Shown here: positions 1 to 6,157 of the stretch, piece by piece | Layout: the number at the start of each line of letters is the position of its first letter | How positions within the stretch are numbered: the first letter of the stretch is position 1 | IMG/VR virus record: IMGVR_UViG_3300034066_002438 | Location: 1 to 42,405 of that record | DNA: 42,405 bases | Direction: 5' to 3' (one strand) | Source of the DNA: a virus | Made by a program: the position numbers and the translations under genes | The notes under the pieces: generated by a model | Seen by the model: only the letters and a program-made list of their open reading frames with translations | Databases searched by the model: none | What the model was told of the DNA's origin: nothing

Positions 1-9
1 CTATATTAA

Positions 10-57
10 TCCACAACTGGGGGGGTTCGAGGCATTTTTCACCCCCCCCTAGTTTCC
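10..57. repeat. G-run/C-run inverted repeat, copy 1 (imperfect)
   Basis: AACTGGGGGGGTT near position 14 faces ACCCCCCCCTAGTTT near 42-56, giving an imperfect hairpin of about 12 bp. It is followed by TTAGACTCTGATGAAACCCAG, which leads into the 20-bp tandem array. The same hairpin-plus-GAAACCCAG arrangement recurs at 469-550. No T-tract follows, so it does not look like an intrinsic terminator. Confidence 0.5.
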
Positions 58-74
58 CCTTTAGACTCTGATGA

Positions 75-450
75 AACCCAGTCTGGTCATGTTCAACCCC
101 GTCTAGTCATGTTCAACCCAGTCTGGTCATGCTTAACCCAGTCTGGTCATGCTTAACCCAGTCTGGTCATGTTCAACCCCGTCTAGTCATGTTCAACCCA
201 GTCTGGTCATGCTTAACCCAGTCTGGTCATGCTTAACCCAGTCTGGTCATGTTCAACCCCGTCTAGTCATGTTCAACCCAGTCTGGTCATGCTTAACCCA
301 GTCTGGTCATGTTCAACCCCGTCTAGTCATGTTCAACCCAGTCTGGTCATGCTTAACCCAGTCTGGTCATGCTTAACCCAGTCTGGTCATGCTTAACCCA
401 GTCTGGTCATGCTTAACCCAGTCTGGTCATGCTTAACCCAGTCTGGTACA
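75..450. repeat. 20-bp tandem repeat array, three variants in higher-order order
   Basis: Eighteen full 20-bp units plus a 16-bp partial unit lie head to tail. Variant A is AACCCAGTCTGGTCATGCTT. Variant B differs by ending GTTC. Variant C is AACCCCGTCTAGTCATGTTC. The order is B C A A, B C A A, B C A, B C A, then A A A A. There are no spacers, so this is not a CRISPR array. Because 20 is not a multiple of three, any reading frame through it is an artefact with a 60-bp period. An iteron-like protein-binding array, or a neutral variable-number repeat, are the obvious possibilities. Confidence 0.95.
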
Positions 451-468
451 AGTGTACTAAGGGTCTAA

Positions 469-519
469 CAAGTAGGGGGGTTACTTGAATCTGAAATTCT
501 CTCCGAACCCCCCTACTTG
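469..519. repeat. G-run inverted repeat, copy 2 (perfect 14-bp arms)
   Basis: CAAGTAGGGGGGTT (469-482) and AACCCCCCTACTTG (506-519) are perfect inverted repeats around a 23-base loop. Downstream, TTAGAACCAGGTGAAACCCAG repeats in diverged form the sequence that precedes the tandem array at 61-82, so the array is flanked by two related modules of about 70 bp. Confidence 0.85.
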
Positions 520-1000
520 CCCCCTTAGAACCAGGTGAAACCCAGACAGGACAAGGTTTTCCAGGTTGCCCCCCTGACTACCCCCTATTAGGACTTAATT
601 GCCGTTGTTGATGATGGTTAGACCAAGTTTAAAAATCTGTCAAAAGTTCAGTGTTTTATGGGTTGCAAATTTTTCACGCCCAAGTTATAATAGGGAGAGA
701 GTCTTGAGGTCAAATTATACTCTAGGACAAACATTTAACCTACCCATTTTTAGGAAATGTATAAATGGATACATTTTGGGACAAACTGGGGCTTAAGGGA
801 CACCAACATCGTCAAACCATTCCAGCACGGGGTTTGCGGGGGATTTGCCAAGTCGAAACTGGAGTAGATAGGGTTAACTGGGGAATTGATGTCCTATGAC
901 ATAAAAAACCAAAGCAACCCCCCACTTGATGGGTTAAAACAGGGCTATATCTTTAGAGGTAGGTATAAATACTCATACCTTGTGCATAACGGTTAGTCGA

Positions 1001-1152
1001 GGGCAGTGCGGGGGGAATTAGTCCTCCCCTGTAGAAAAAACTAACCTACCCCCCTACCCCCCCTAGGAGATGAGAGACTGGTTAGGTTGGGGCAGTGCGG
1101 GGGGAATTAGGTCTCCCCTGTAGAAAAAAAAAAACCTATCCACCCCCCTACC
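1001..1152. repeat. Direct repeat, two copies with 89-bp period
   Basis: GGGCAGTGCGGGGGGAATTA begins at 1001 and again at 1090. Similarity continues through CTCCCCTGTAGAAAAAA and a following CCCCCCTAC tract, for roughly 55-60 bp per copy. Each copy can form a small GGGG/CCCC hairpin. No coding content is visible. Confidence 0.85.
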
Positions 1153-1204
1153 TACCCTGTTGATGGGTTAACCTGGAAACTCTACAGGGTCGGGACATCA
1201 GTAA

Positions 1205-1245
1205 CAACTAGGGGGGTTATTTTAGGATTCAGACCCCCCTAGTTG
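1205..1245. repeat. G-run inverted repeat, copy 3 (perfect 13-bp arms)
   Basis: CAACTAGGGGGGT (1205-1217) pairs exactly with ACCCCCCTAGTTG (1233-1245) around a 15-base loop. It lies just beyond the 3' end of the minus-strand gene at 1329-2030. No T-tract follows on either strand, which argues against a standard terminator. It belongs to the same family as the hairpins at 10-57 and 469-519. Confidence 0.8.
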
Positions 1246-1328
1246 GGAATTTAATACCTAAAACAAATAGGGTTTTATCAACTCTAAACAGGTTAGACAT
1301 TGATAAAACCCTATTCGCTATGTTAGCC

Positions 1329-2030
1329 TTAATCTAAACCAATTTGTTTGATTTTGCCAATTTCACAAGCCTTTTTGACAGCTTCAAATGGTTCTAAACC
1401 ATCTTCAACAATAAATCTGGAAGCTAATTCTTCTGCAAACTTTAGCTCTCTTAAGGCTTCAGTAGGAATATGGTCACGGATAGCTCCTGATTTAACGCCT
1501 AAGACTAGCCCATTGAGATAGTCTGTAGAATTAGGATAGATGTACTTTTTATAATTAGAACTTAGTTCTGGGTTATTTTCCAAATAATATTTGAAAGAGT
1601 CAGTTAGGGTGCGACGGGCGATTTTGCTTTCAACTCTGGTTTGGAGACGGTCATTGCGTTCTTCTTCAGTACGTTGAATATTGAAAGCATGGTCTAAGCG
1701 ACGTTCTAAAGATTCTACCAAACAGGAAAAAGCTACGGCTTGGCATTTTTTGTTGCCCAGTTGAGCATAAGCACTTACTATAGTACAAAAGGTCTCCATA
1801 CCCATAAGTCTAGCTAATGAGTTAGTACCCTCTACATGAACCTTCTGAACAGAAAGATTGTCCAGTTCCAGTAAGGGTTTGGCGTATTTTTTACCGGTTG
1901 AGTTACCTATAAGAATATCTAATGCTTTGCAACCATTTTGGGACATAGCATAGCTACCATCAGTTAATTGATAACCTTCAAGTTGGATGTCGCCTAGTTT
2001 AATGATTGCTTTTTTGGCTTTGTTGTTCAT
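1329..2030 (-). CDS. Antirepressor/Bro-like DNA-binding protein (putative)
   Basis: A 233-residue protein starting MNNKAKKAII. An in-frame extension reaches 2075 but would begin at the -10 box of its own promoter, so I take the ATG at 2030. The N-terminal part (GDIQLEGYQLTDGSYAMSQNG) has the flavour of phage Bro/antirepressor proteins, where a sensor-like strand is followed by 'MSQ' and an ALDIL/ARL-type helix. The middle has a conserved-looking AVAFSCLVESLERRLDHAF helix and the C-terminus (about 110-233) is helical. The 279-residue protein at 39979-40818 shares the same order (SADGKTCGMSQSALARL, then a LLAFASIGIDTWIR helix). Transcribed alone from a TTGACA promoter, with a perfect inverted repeat in its leader. 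Regulation of phage transcription is an inference; no enzymatic motif is visible. Confidence 0.5.
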   Translation of the reverse strand: MNNKAKKAIIKLGDIQLEGYQLTDGSYAMSQNGCKALDILIGNSTGKKYAKPLLELDNLSVQKVHVEGTNSLARLMGMETFCTIVSAYAQLGNKKCQAVAFSCLVESLERRLDHAFNIQRTEEERNDRLQTRVESKIARRTLTDSFKYYLENNPELSSNYKKYIYPNSTDYLNGLVLGVKSGAIRDHIPTEALRELKFAEELASRFIVEDGLEPFEAVKKACEIGKIKQIGLD

Positions 2031-2041
2031 AGCTAAGTTAG

Positions 2042-2066
2042 GGTCTGTGAAAAAGAATAACAGACC
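2042..2066. promoter_or_regulatory. Perfect inverted repeat GGTCTGT-N11-ACAGACC (putative operator)
   Basis: Seven-base perfect arms (2042-2048 and 2060-2066) lie between the -10 box at 2075-2080 and the start codon at 2030 of the antirepressor-like gene. Position and symmetry suit an operator at or just after the transcription start, or an mRNA hairpin in the leader. Confidence 0.45.
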
Positions 2067-2074
2067 ATAAATCA

Positions 2075-2102
2075 ATTATAGCAAATTGTTTGAATTTGTC
2101 AA
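2075..2102 (-). promoter_or_regulatory. Sigma-70-type promoter of the antirepressor-like gene
   Basis: On the minus strand, TTGACA (2102-2097), a 16-base spacer, then TATAAT (2080-2075). Both boxes match the consensus exactly. The predicted start site near 2068 gives a leader of about 38 bases to the ATG at 2030. Confidence 0.75.
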
Positions 2103-2142
2103 TGTCCAGACAATGTGAAAATACGGAAATCCTGACCCCTGT

Positions 2143-2165
2143 TAGACAATAACGCCCAAAGCAGA
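2143..2165 (+). promoter_or_regulatory. CGCYCAA late-type promoter motif, scaffold gene
   Basis: GTTAGACAATAACGCCCAAAGC, core CGCCC at 2153-2157, 46 bases before the ATG at 2199. One of 15 copies in the window; the ACAATAACGCCC stretch is shared with the copies at 20260 and 29114. Confidence 0.7.
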
Positions 2166-2198
2166 AAATGTAAACCCAAGTGTACAATTAAAAGAGAT

Positions 2199-2816
2199 AT
2201 GACACCGGAAGAAATTAAACAATTATTAGAGGAATCGCAACAGGCGTTTCTAAACCAACTACAAGGGGAATTGGGAACGCTAAAGGCAGGCATCTTAAGC
2301 GAGGTAGACCGAAAAAACAGTGGATTGGCGAGTAGTCTACAAAAATCCTGGGATAAAAGAACCACAAAAGCACCCGAACCTGAGCCAGAATTAGAAGTGG
2401 AAGTGGAGACACCCAAACAGAAACTAAGTCTTCAGGCTCTACAGAAACAGATTGAAGATTTGAAGGAACAGTCAAAGGAAAAAGACAGAAAAATAGTTGC
2501 TAAAGAACTAGAAAACATCTTAAACTCAACCATATCCAAATTTAAGCCCCTAGACTTAGGAATTGCGACCAAAGCCTTTAAGCTACAGTACGGGGATAAC
2601 TTAGTTTACGAAGATGGTGTAGCTTTTGTCAAAAATGGGGATACTGTGGAAAGTGTGGACGAGGCGTTAGGAAAATTCCTAGAAACTGATTTCGGTAAAA
2701 GTCTATTACCCCCGACATCCAAAGCTAGGGGTGCTGGGTTAAAACCCCAAAACAGTAGCCCTGCCCCCACAGAGGGGAAACGGGACATTCTGGAAGATTT
2801 GTTTATTGAAGATTAA
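2199..2816 (+). CDS. Probable capsid scaffolding protein
   Basis: A 205-residue, strongly charged protein. Residues 1-50 and 70-115 are helical and coiled-coil-like (EEIKQLLEESQQAFLNQLQG; LQALQKQIEDLKEQ), separated by an acidic linker rich in PEPE/EVEVE. A short folded segment around 125-165 (LVYEDGVAFVKNGDTVESVD) is followed by a Pro-rich stretch and an acidic tail ending DILEDLFIED. Size, charge, coiled coil and position upstream of the major capsid gene match phage scaffolding proteins, which fill the procapsid and are later lost. No protease motif is visible. Between it and the capsid gene lie a minus-strand gene and an IS607-type element. The call rests on composition and context, not on sequence similarity. 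Confidence 0.55.
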   Translation: MTPEEIKQLLEESQQAFLNQLQGELGTLKAGILSEVDRKNSGLASSLQKSWDKRTTKAPEPEPELEVEVETPKQKLSLQALQKQIEDLKEQSKEKDRKIVAKELENILNSTISKFKPLDLGIATKAFKLQYGDNLVYEDGVAFVKNGDTVESVDEALGKFLETDFGKSLLPPTSKARGAGLKPQNSSPAPTEGKRDILEDLFIED

Positions 2817-2825
2817 GTTAAGGTT

Positions 2826-2849
2826 AAGAGGGTTCTGCTTTAGACCCCT
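2826..2849. terminator. Hairpin between convergent genes
   Basis: AGAGGG...CCCTCT lies between the 3' ends of the plus-strand scaffold gene (2816) and the minus-strand gene at 2855. The loop is about 12 bases and no clear U-tract follows on either strand, so terminator function is only suggested by position. Confidence 0.3.
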
Positions 2850-2854
2850 CTCCC

Positions 2855-3172
2855 CTATCCCAAATTAACCCAAACGAGTCCATCATGGGTAGTCAGGCAG
2901 TATAGAGCCTCGACTACCTTAATTAGTTTTAAAGTCAGAAACGGGTTAAGTTCGGGTAGTTTAGAAAGAGCTAGTAGGTCACGAATGATACCATCAAAAG
3001 CATTGCAACGGATAACAGAAAGACTAACACAGATAGGGTTGTTATAGTCAGAAGAACCTAGTAGGGCAAGGCGTTCAGCCAATTCATAGGGGGCGGAGTC
3101 GAGACCAGAGATAAGGAAAGAAATATTGCAATGGGTCTCAAACTTTTCCAATTCCAACTGAAATATACGCAT
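2855..3172 (-). CDS. Hypothetical protein, 105 residues
   Basis: A small protein (MRIFQLELEKFETHCNISF...) with several Leu-rich helical stretches, including DGIIRDLLALSKLPELN and LTLKLIKVVEALYCL, and three cysteines. I do not recognise a family. It carries a good copy of the CGCYCAA motif 35 bases before its ATG, so it is probably expressed with the virion genes although it runs opposite to its neighbours. The location between scaffold and capsid genes suggests a head-related or inserted accessory gene, but no function can be given. Confidence 0.6.
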   Translation of the reverse strand: MRIFQLELEKFETHCNISFLISGLDSAPYELAERLALLGSSDYNNPICVSLSVIRCNAFDGIIRDLLALSKLPELNPFLTLKLIKVVEALYCLTTHDGLVWVNLG

Positions 3173-3191
3173 AAGACAACCTACTAGATTT

Positions 3192-3218
3192 AGACATAGT
3201 TTGAGCGTCGTCGGTTAC
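3192..3218 (-). promoter_or_regulatory. CGCYCAA late-type promoter motif, 105-residue gene
   Basis: On the minus strand, GACGACGCTCAAACTATG with core CGCTC at 3207-3203, 35 bases before the ATG at 3172. CGCTCAAACTA is shared with the copies at 6921, 17970 and 31026. Confidence 0.65.
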
Positions 3219-3224
3219 TAAAAC

Positions 3225-3240
3225 ATTAACATTCGTTAAT
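3225..3240. repeat. ATTAACATTCGTTAAT inverted repeat
   Basis: Arms ATTAA/TTAAT around CATTCG. It lies just outside the 3' end of the TnpB element and upstream of the late-type motif of the 105-residue gene. A related, longer palindrome lies at 8839-8860; both contain TTAACWTTCRTTAA. Confidence 0.4.
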
Positions 3241-3259
3241 ATGTAAGGGTAGTAACTCC

Positions 3260-4690
3260 CTATTGGGGTAGCTCAGTTAAGAATTTTATTAGGATTCCTC
3301 TGGCTCCATTTAAATCTCTGTCTAAACTTTCGTTACTCTGAGATTTGATTACTTTCCTCCCACCTAGATTAGCTATTATTTCCCCTGTCCATGATACGGT
3401 TTTGGAGGTATAAGCCTCAGAAACTATTATTAGTTTTTTACCAAATTTATTGGCTTTGAACTTTAATAATTCCTTAAACTCATAATGTCCAAAATTTAAC
3501 ATCGAACGGGTAGTAGATTTATTGATTTTTCTGCCTTTCTTTTTGACCATTTCACTGGTGTTAAAGCAGGGTAGAAGGATTACATCAAAGTTATCTACTA
3601 AAAATCTGCTAATTTTGTGGTGGAGTTCTTTCCTCAGATTTCTTACCTTTAATGTGGTTCGTTGTTGCCACATTCTTAGATAATCAATCCGACTTTGGTT
3701 TTTGGTTTTAGCTATTTTAGATTGGATTTTGTCTGCTTTATGACAGAGTTTAGCCAATCTCTTCAGGGCTTCTTCACCAAATTTACCAAAAACTCCATTA
3801 GACGAAAAAATAGTTTGGAAAGTTCTAACACCAGGGTCTAATGCTACAATCTTTAGGTCTTGGTTTTCGACTTCTGGATTATTAGCAATATCTTCAGTAT
3901 AAATTAGGTAGAACAATCCCCCAGTAGTTGTGAGGGTTAGACCATCAAAACTACCCCTTGTGTCTGATTTTAGGGGGGTTTCTAGTTTTAGGTTTCGGGG
4001 GGCTAACACTCCCTTAGCTGAGAGTATTTCCTTTTTTAGGTTGATAGTTTGTCGGGGCTTTTTTCTAGATTTGAATTTTAACTCAAACCTTTCAACTAAC
4101 CCCGCTTTTAATTGGGCAAACCCTACTTGTTGGGCATTGATAGCTTCGGTGATAGCCTCCTTTACTGTATTTATGTTTATGCAATTGGTTAACCAAGTGT
4201 GTTTCTCCAACCAAAATTGAAAGAATGTGTCACGGATGTCATAGCTTGACAAACCTTTTCTTTCTCTCTTAGTCTTTAAATCACAATTAGCCCCAATTTT
4301 ACCGTTTATCAGCAAATCTACAGTTTTATTGTAAACAAACCGATATTGAGAGATTAGCTCATTCAGTAGATTTTGTTGAGTTTTGTCGGGGTAAAGTCTT
4401 ATCTTCCTCGATATTTTTGTTGTTTTTTCTAAGTCCGTAGACTCTGCAACTGAAAATATGGAGGATTGATAGTAAGTAGGGGGTAAGTTCTTGTTCGGGA
4501 CTTGTTTGAGTATTGTTGAGAACCACGATTGTTCCACCGTTCTTGAGGAAAAGGTATTGGAACAATTCAAATCCGAATCGGCAGAGTCTATCTCGGTGGG
4601 AGATAGCAAGAGTGAACTAATCTCCTGAGAGTAATCTGTCCAATAGGGTTTGAATACCTTTTCTTTTGAAGTTAAGTCCAGAACCGACAT
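3260..4690 (-). CDS. tnpB: TnpB RNA-guided nuclease, IS607-associated
   Basis: A 476-residue TnpB-family protein. The canonical part starts near residue 92 (KISRKIRLYPDKTQQNLLNE) and continues to the RuvC-like nuclease: Asp in VALDPGVRTF, Glu in IIVSEAYTSKT, Asp in SLDRDLNGARG, so the catalytic triad is intact. The Cys4 zinc finger usual between the second and third RuvC motifs is absent (TSKTVSWTGE has no CxxC). Residues 1 to about 90 are encoded by the same DNA as the tnpA remnant in another frame. The ATG at 4690 is supported by GGAG ten bases upstream. TnpB proteins are nucleases guided by an RNA from the element's right end, so an omega-RNA may overlap the gene's 3' end. Transcription probably comes from the TTGACA promoter at 4779-4807. 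Confidence 0.85.
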   Translation of the reverse strand: MSVLDLTSKEKVFKPYWTDYSQEISSLLLSPTEIDSADSDLNCSNTFSSRTVEQSWFSTILKQVPNKNLPPTYYQSSIFSVAESTDLEKTTKISRKIRLYPDKTQQNLLNELISQYRFVYNKTVDLLINGKIGANCDLKTKRERKGLSSYDIRDTFFQFWLEKHTWLTNCININTVKEAITEAINAQQVGFAQLKAGLVERFELKFKSRKKPRQTINLKKEILSAKGVLAPRNLKLETPLKSDTRGSFDGLTLTTTGGLFYLIYTEDIANNPEVENQDLKIVALDPGVRTFQTIFSSNGVFGKFGEEALKRLAKLCHKADKIQSKIAKTKNQSRIDYLRMWQQRTTLKVRNLRKELHHKISRFLVDNFDVILLPCFNTSEMVKKKGRKINKSTTRSMLNFGHYEFKELLKFKANKFGKKLIIVSEAYTSKTVSWTGEIIANLGGRKVIKSQSNESLDRDLNGARGILIKFLTELPQ

Positions 4691-4799
4691 CTGTAATAAT
4701 CTCCGAATCGGGGTAAACTGATTTCAAGAAATCGACCTGTCTAGCCAAATCAGCAGACTGTTTTCTTGAACTAACTTCATTATAGCTGATAACTAATGG
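4359..4799 (-). pseudogene. tnpA: IS607-type serine recombinase TnpA, truncated, with an in-frame stop
   Basis: Reading the minus strand from 4799 gives an IS607 resolvase core: ISYNEVSSRKQSADLARQ (catalytic Ser in VSS), then SEIITDVGSGLNFKRKGIQ, and after a TAG at 4617-4619 the same frame continues HRDRLCRFGFELFQYL and LLSILHIFSCRVYGLRK to a stop at 4359. The expected sequence across the stop is LLxGDxxTLxIxHRDRLCRFG, so one codon became TAG. The frame has no start codon: a TAA lies 15 bases before the first aligned codon, and the usual N-terminal helix-turn-helix is missing. The remnant is therefore non-functional unless the stop is read through and an unusual start is used. Its DNA doubles as the N-terminal coding part of tnpB in another frame. 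Confidence 0.85.
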
Positions 4800-4807
4800 T
4801 TTGTCAA
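4779..4807 (-). promoter_or_regulatory. Perfect sigma-70-type promoter driving tnpB
   Basis: On the minus strand, TTGACA (4807-4802), 17-base spacer, TATAAT (4784-4779): both boxes exact, ideal spacing. It begins TTGACAAACC like the other early-type phage promoters here (9990-10019, 39914-39943, 40804-40833). The -10 box lies inside the degenerate tnpA frame, so the promoter spans the truncation point. Confidence 0.8.
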
Positions 4808-4841
4808 GAGGTTAAGTCAAAAAAAGATAAACAGTATATCA

Positions 4842-4864
4842 GGGGGGTACGCCCAATGCTATTT
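4842..4864 (+). promoter_or_regulatory. CGCYCAA late-type promoter motif, capsid gene
   Basis: GTACGCCCAATGCTATTTATG, core CGCCC at 4850-4854. It is 110 bases before the capsid ATG at 4960, the only copy outside the usual 30-46 base range, implying a leader of about 100 bases for the most abundant virion protein. Confidence 0.55.
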
Positions 4865-4959
4865 ATGTATGGATACTACGGCCAGCCTAAAAAATCGTAG
4901 AAACCCTGTGTGGGATAAAACACAAAAGAATCTACTGAAAATAATAGGAAAATTAGAAA

Positions 4960-6006
4960 ATGGCAAAGCTTAATTTAGCAGTAGTCAACACGATTTTTTC
5001 GGAATTGTTGACCAAAGAGGTAAACCGTGAAGCAACCTTCTTGTCGTTGCTGACGAAGTTACCCGAACGTAAGTCCAATATCCAGTGGTCTGTAGGAGTT
5101 GGTGGAACGCAAGCAACGGGAGTAGCAATTACTGGTTCAGCACCTGCGGCCAGCCAAGACGTAACTATTCCGGCACAGTTACCCATCAATAGTTCTTCGT
5201 TACAATCTACTTTCACCTTGAACTTGAAAGAGATTGAGGAAGCTAAAGAAATGGTTTCCAATGCAGAATTACGTCAGTTGCTGTCTGCACAAATGCGTAA
5301 TGCAGTAGACGAACAAGCTACTACCTTAAACCGTAAATTATACAATGGAACTGGTGCGATTTCTGATGGAGGAATCATCGGTCTATCCATTGCGGCTGGT
5401 ACTGGAGATTATGCGGGTATTCCTTCAGCGACCTACCCTTTATGGCAAGGACAGGTCGTAGATTGCTGGGATGCTGGAGCGGCCGCAACCGACAAACGCC
5501 AAGCCTTAAAAACCGACTTTATGCTGGAATTAGACCGTAAAATCCGCTACCGTCCTGGTCGGTATGACCTAATCCTAACTACCCCTAAAGTCGTTGAACA
5601 ATACAAGAAAGTCTTTGAAGCCAATCGTAGCTTCCAAATCATGACTTTTGACGGCAACCGAGTTCCTTTGGTGGACTTAGGATTCAACGTGGCTGGTTAC
5701 ATGGGAACCCCAATCATCGATGATGTGTATTGTAACCGTACCCGTACTGCGGCTGAATCTGCCATTACCACTGCTCTCGGTACTGATGTTGACGAAGGTG
5801 TAATGTATTTCTTACGTCGTGAAGACTTAACGTTCTATTCCGCACCCGTACAGAACTCGTTTTCGGCTAACGGTGTTTATACCTTAATGCGTCAACTGGC
5901 TCAAACTAGCTTGTATGTGGACAACTTCGTAGTTGGTTGTATTGCCCAGTTGCAATTAGCCACTCGGAAAAACGTTGGAGTTATCCGTAATATTAAAGTC
6001 GCCTAA
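4960..6006 (+). CDS. Major capsid protein, HK97-fold type
   Basis: A 348-residue protein forming the capsid shell. The N-terminal helix-rich arm (NTIFSELLTKEVNREATFLSLL) is followed by the segment IQWSVGVGGTQATGVAITGS and a long helix (LKEIEEAKEMVSNAELRQLL). A P/A-domain-like region contains YDLILTTPKVVEQYKKVFEA and VAGYMGTPIIDDVY, a pattern typical of phage capsid proteins: a statement about plate reading, then 'GTPIIDD'. The C-terminal part has LRREDLTFYSAPVQNSF and ends with a positively charged strand. Length is normal for the fold, and no N-terminal scaffold or protease domain is fused. Its own strong terminator follows at 6026-6052, giving a monocistronic unit with a long leader, as suits very high expression. 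Confidence 0.85.
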   Translation: MAKLNLAVVNTIFSELLTKEVNREATFLSLLTKLPERKSNIQWSVGVGGTQATGVAITGSAPAASQDVTIPAQLPINSSSLQSTFTLNLKEIEEAKEMVSNAELRQLLSAQMRNAVDEQATTLNRKLYNGTGAISDGGIIGLSIAAGTGDYAGIPSATYPLWQGQVVDCWDAGAAATDKRQALKTDFMLELDRKIRYRPGRYDLILTTPKVVEQYKKVFEANRSFQIMTFDGNRVPLVDLGFNVAGYMGTPIIDDVYCNRTRTAAESAITTALGTDVDEGVMYFLRREDLTFYSAPVQNSFSANGVYTLMRQLAQTSLYVDNFVVGCIAQLQLATRKNVGVIRNIKVA

Positions 6007-6025
6007 GACTTAATAAACCCTAAAT

Positions 6026-6052
6026 CACCCCTTTAACGGGGGGTGGTTTTTT
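6026..6052 (+). terminator. Intrinsic terminator after the capsid gene
   Basis: CACCCC tttaacgg GGGGTG followed by GTTTTTT. It lies 20 bases after the capsid stop codon. Confidence 0.85.
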
Positions 6053-6157
6053 GTCCTTACCCCACGCCTAAGTGTACGGGAATCCCTACTGAAAGACCGT
6101 AGATAATGCTGGAAAAATTGGCATATAATGGAAGGGAACATACATTATAGGTCAAAT

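Larger units (their letters stand above)
451..1328. other. Intergenic region without a supported gene
   Basis: I see no gene here with a credible start, Shine-Dalgarno site and family resemblance. The region holds two G-run hairpins (469-519 and 1205-1245), a direct repeat with 89-bp period (1001-1152), and an orphan motif CACGCCCAAGTTATAAT at 676-692 on the plus strand that resembles the late-gene motif found elsewhere. On the minus strand the same place carries a TTGACC-N18-TATAAC promoter-like sequence at about 683-712. The only ORF-like stretches are short and unsupported. Confidence 0.6.
3241..4799 (-). mobile_element. IS607-type element, 5'-truncated (tnpA remnant plus tnpB)
   Basis: The element carries a degenerate serine-recombinase gene (tnpA) followed by an overlapping tnpB, both on the minus strand, the gene order of IS607-family elements. 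The ends are approximate. The right end probably lies just past the tnpB stop (3260), near GGGAGTTACTACCC on the minus strand (3246-3259). At the left end, tnpA homology begins abruptly at about 4799 without the N-terminal MerR-type helix-turn-helix. No second tnpA copy or terminal inverted repeats are visible, as expected for IS607. It sits between the promoter motif of the 105-residue gene and that of the capsid gene, so neither is disrupted. Confidence 0.75.

Noticed and set aside
149-376. 75-codon ORF in the tandem array
   Set aside because: It only reflects a 20-bp repeat read with a 60-bp period; no ribosome site or stable non-repetitive sequence.
75-450. CRISPR array
   Set aside because: Units are directly adjacent with no unique spacers, and no cas gene is present.
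599-796. 65-codon ORF in the left intergenic region
   Set aside because: No Shine-Dalgarno site, no recognisable sequence and no suitable promoter spacing.
469-1245. G-run hairpins as intrinsic terminators
   Set aside because: No U-tract follows on either strand and no upstream gene needs them.
4359-4565. 68-codon ORF as a separate gene
   Set aside because: It is the C-terminal piece of the tnpA remnant after the TAG at 4617-4619.
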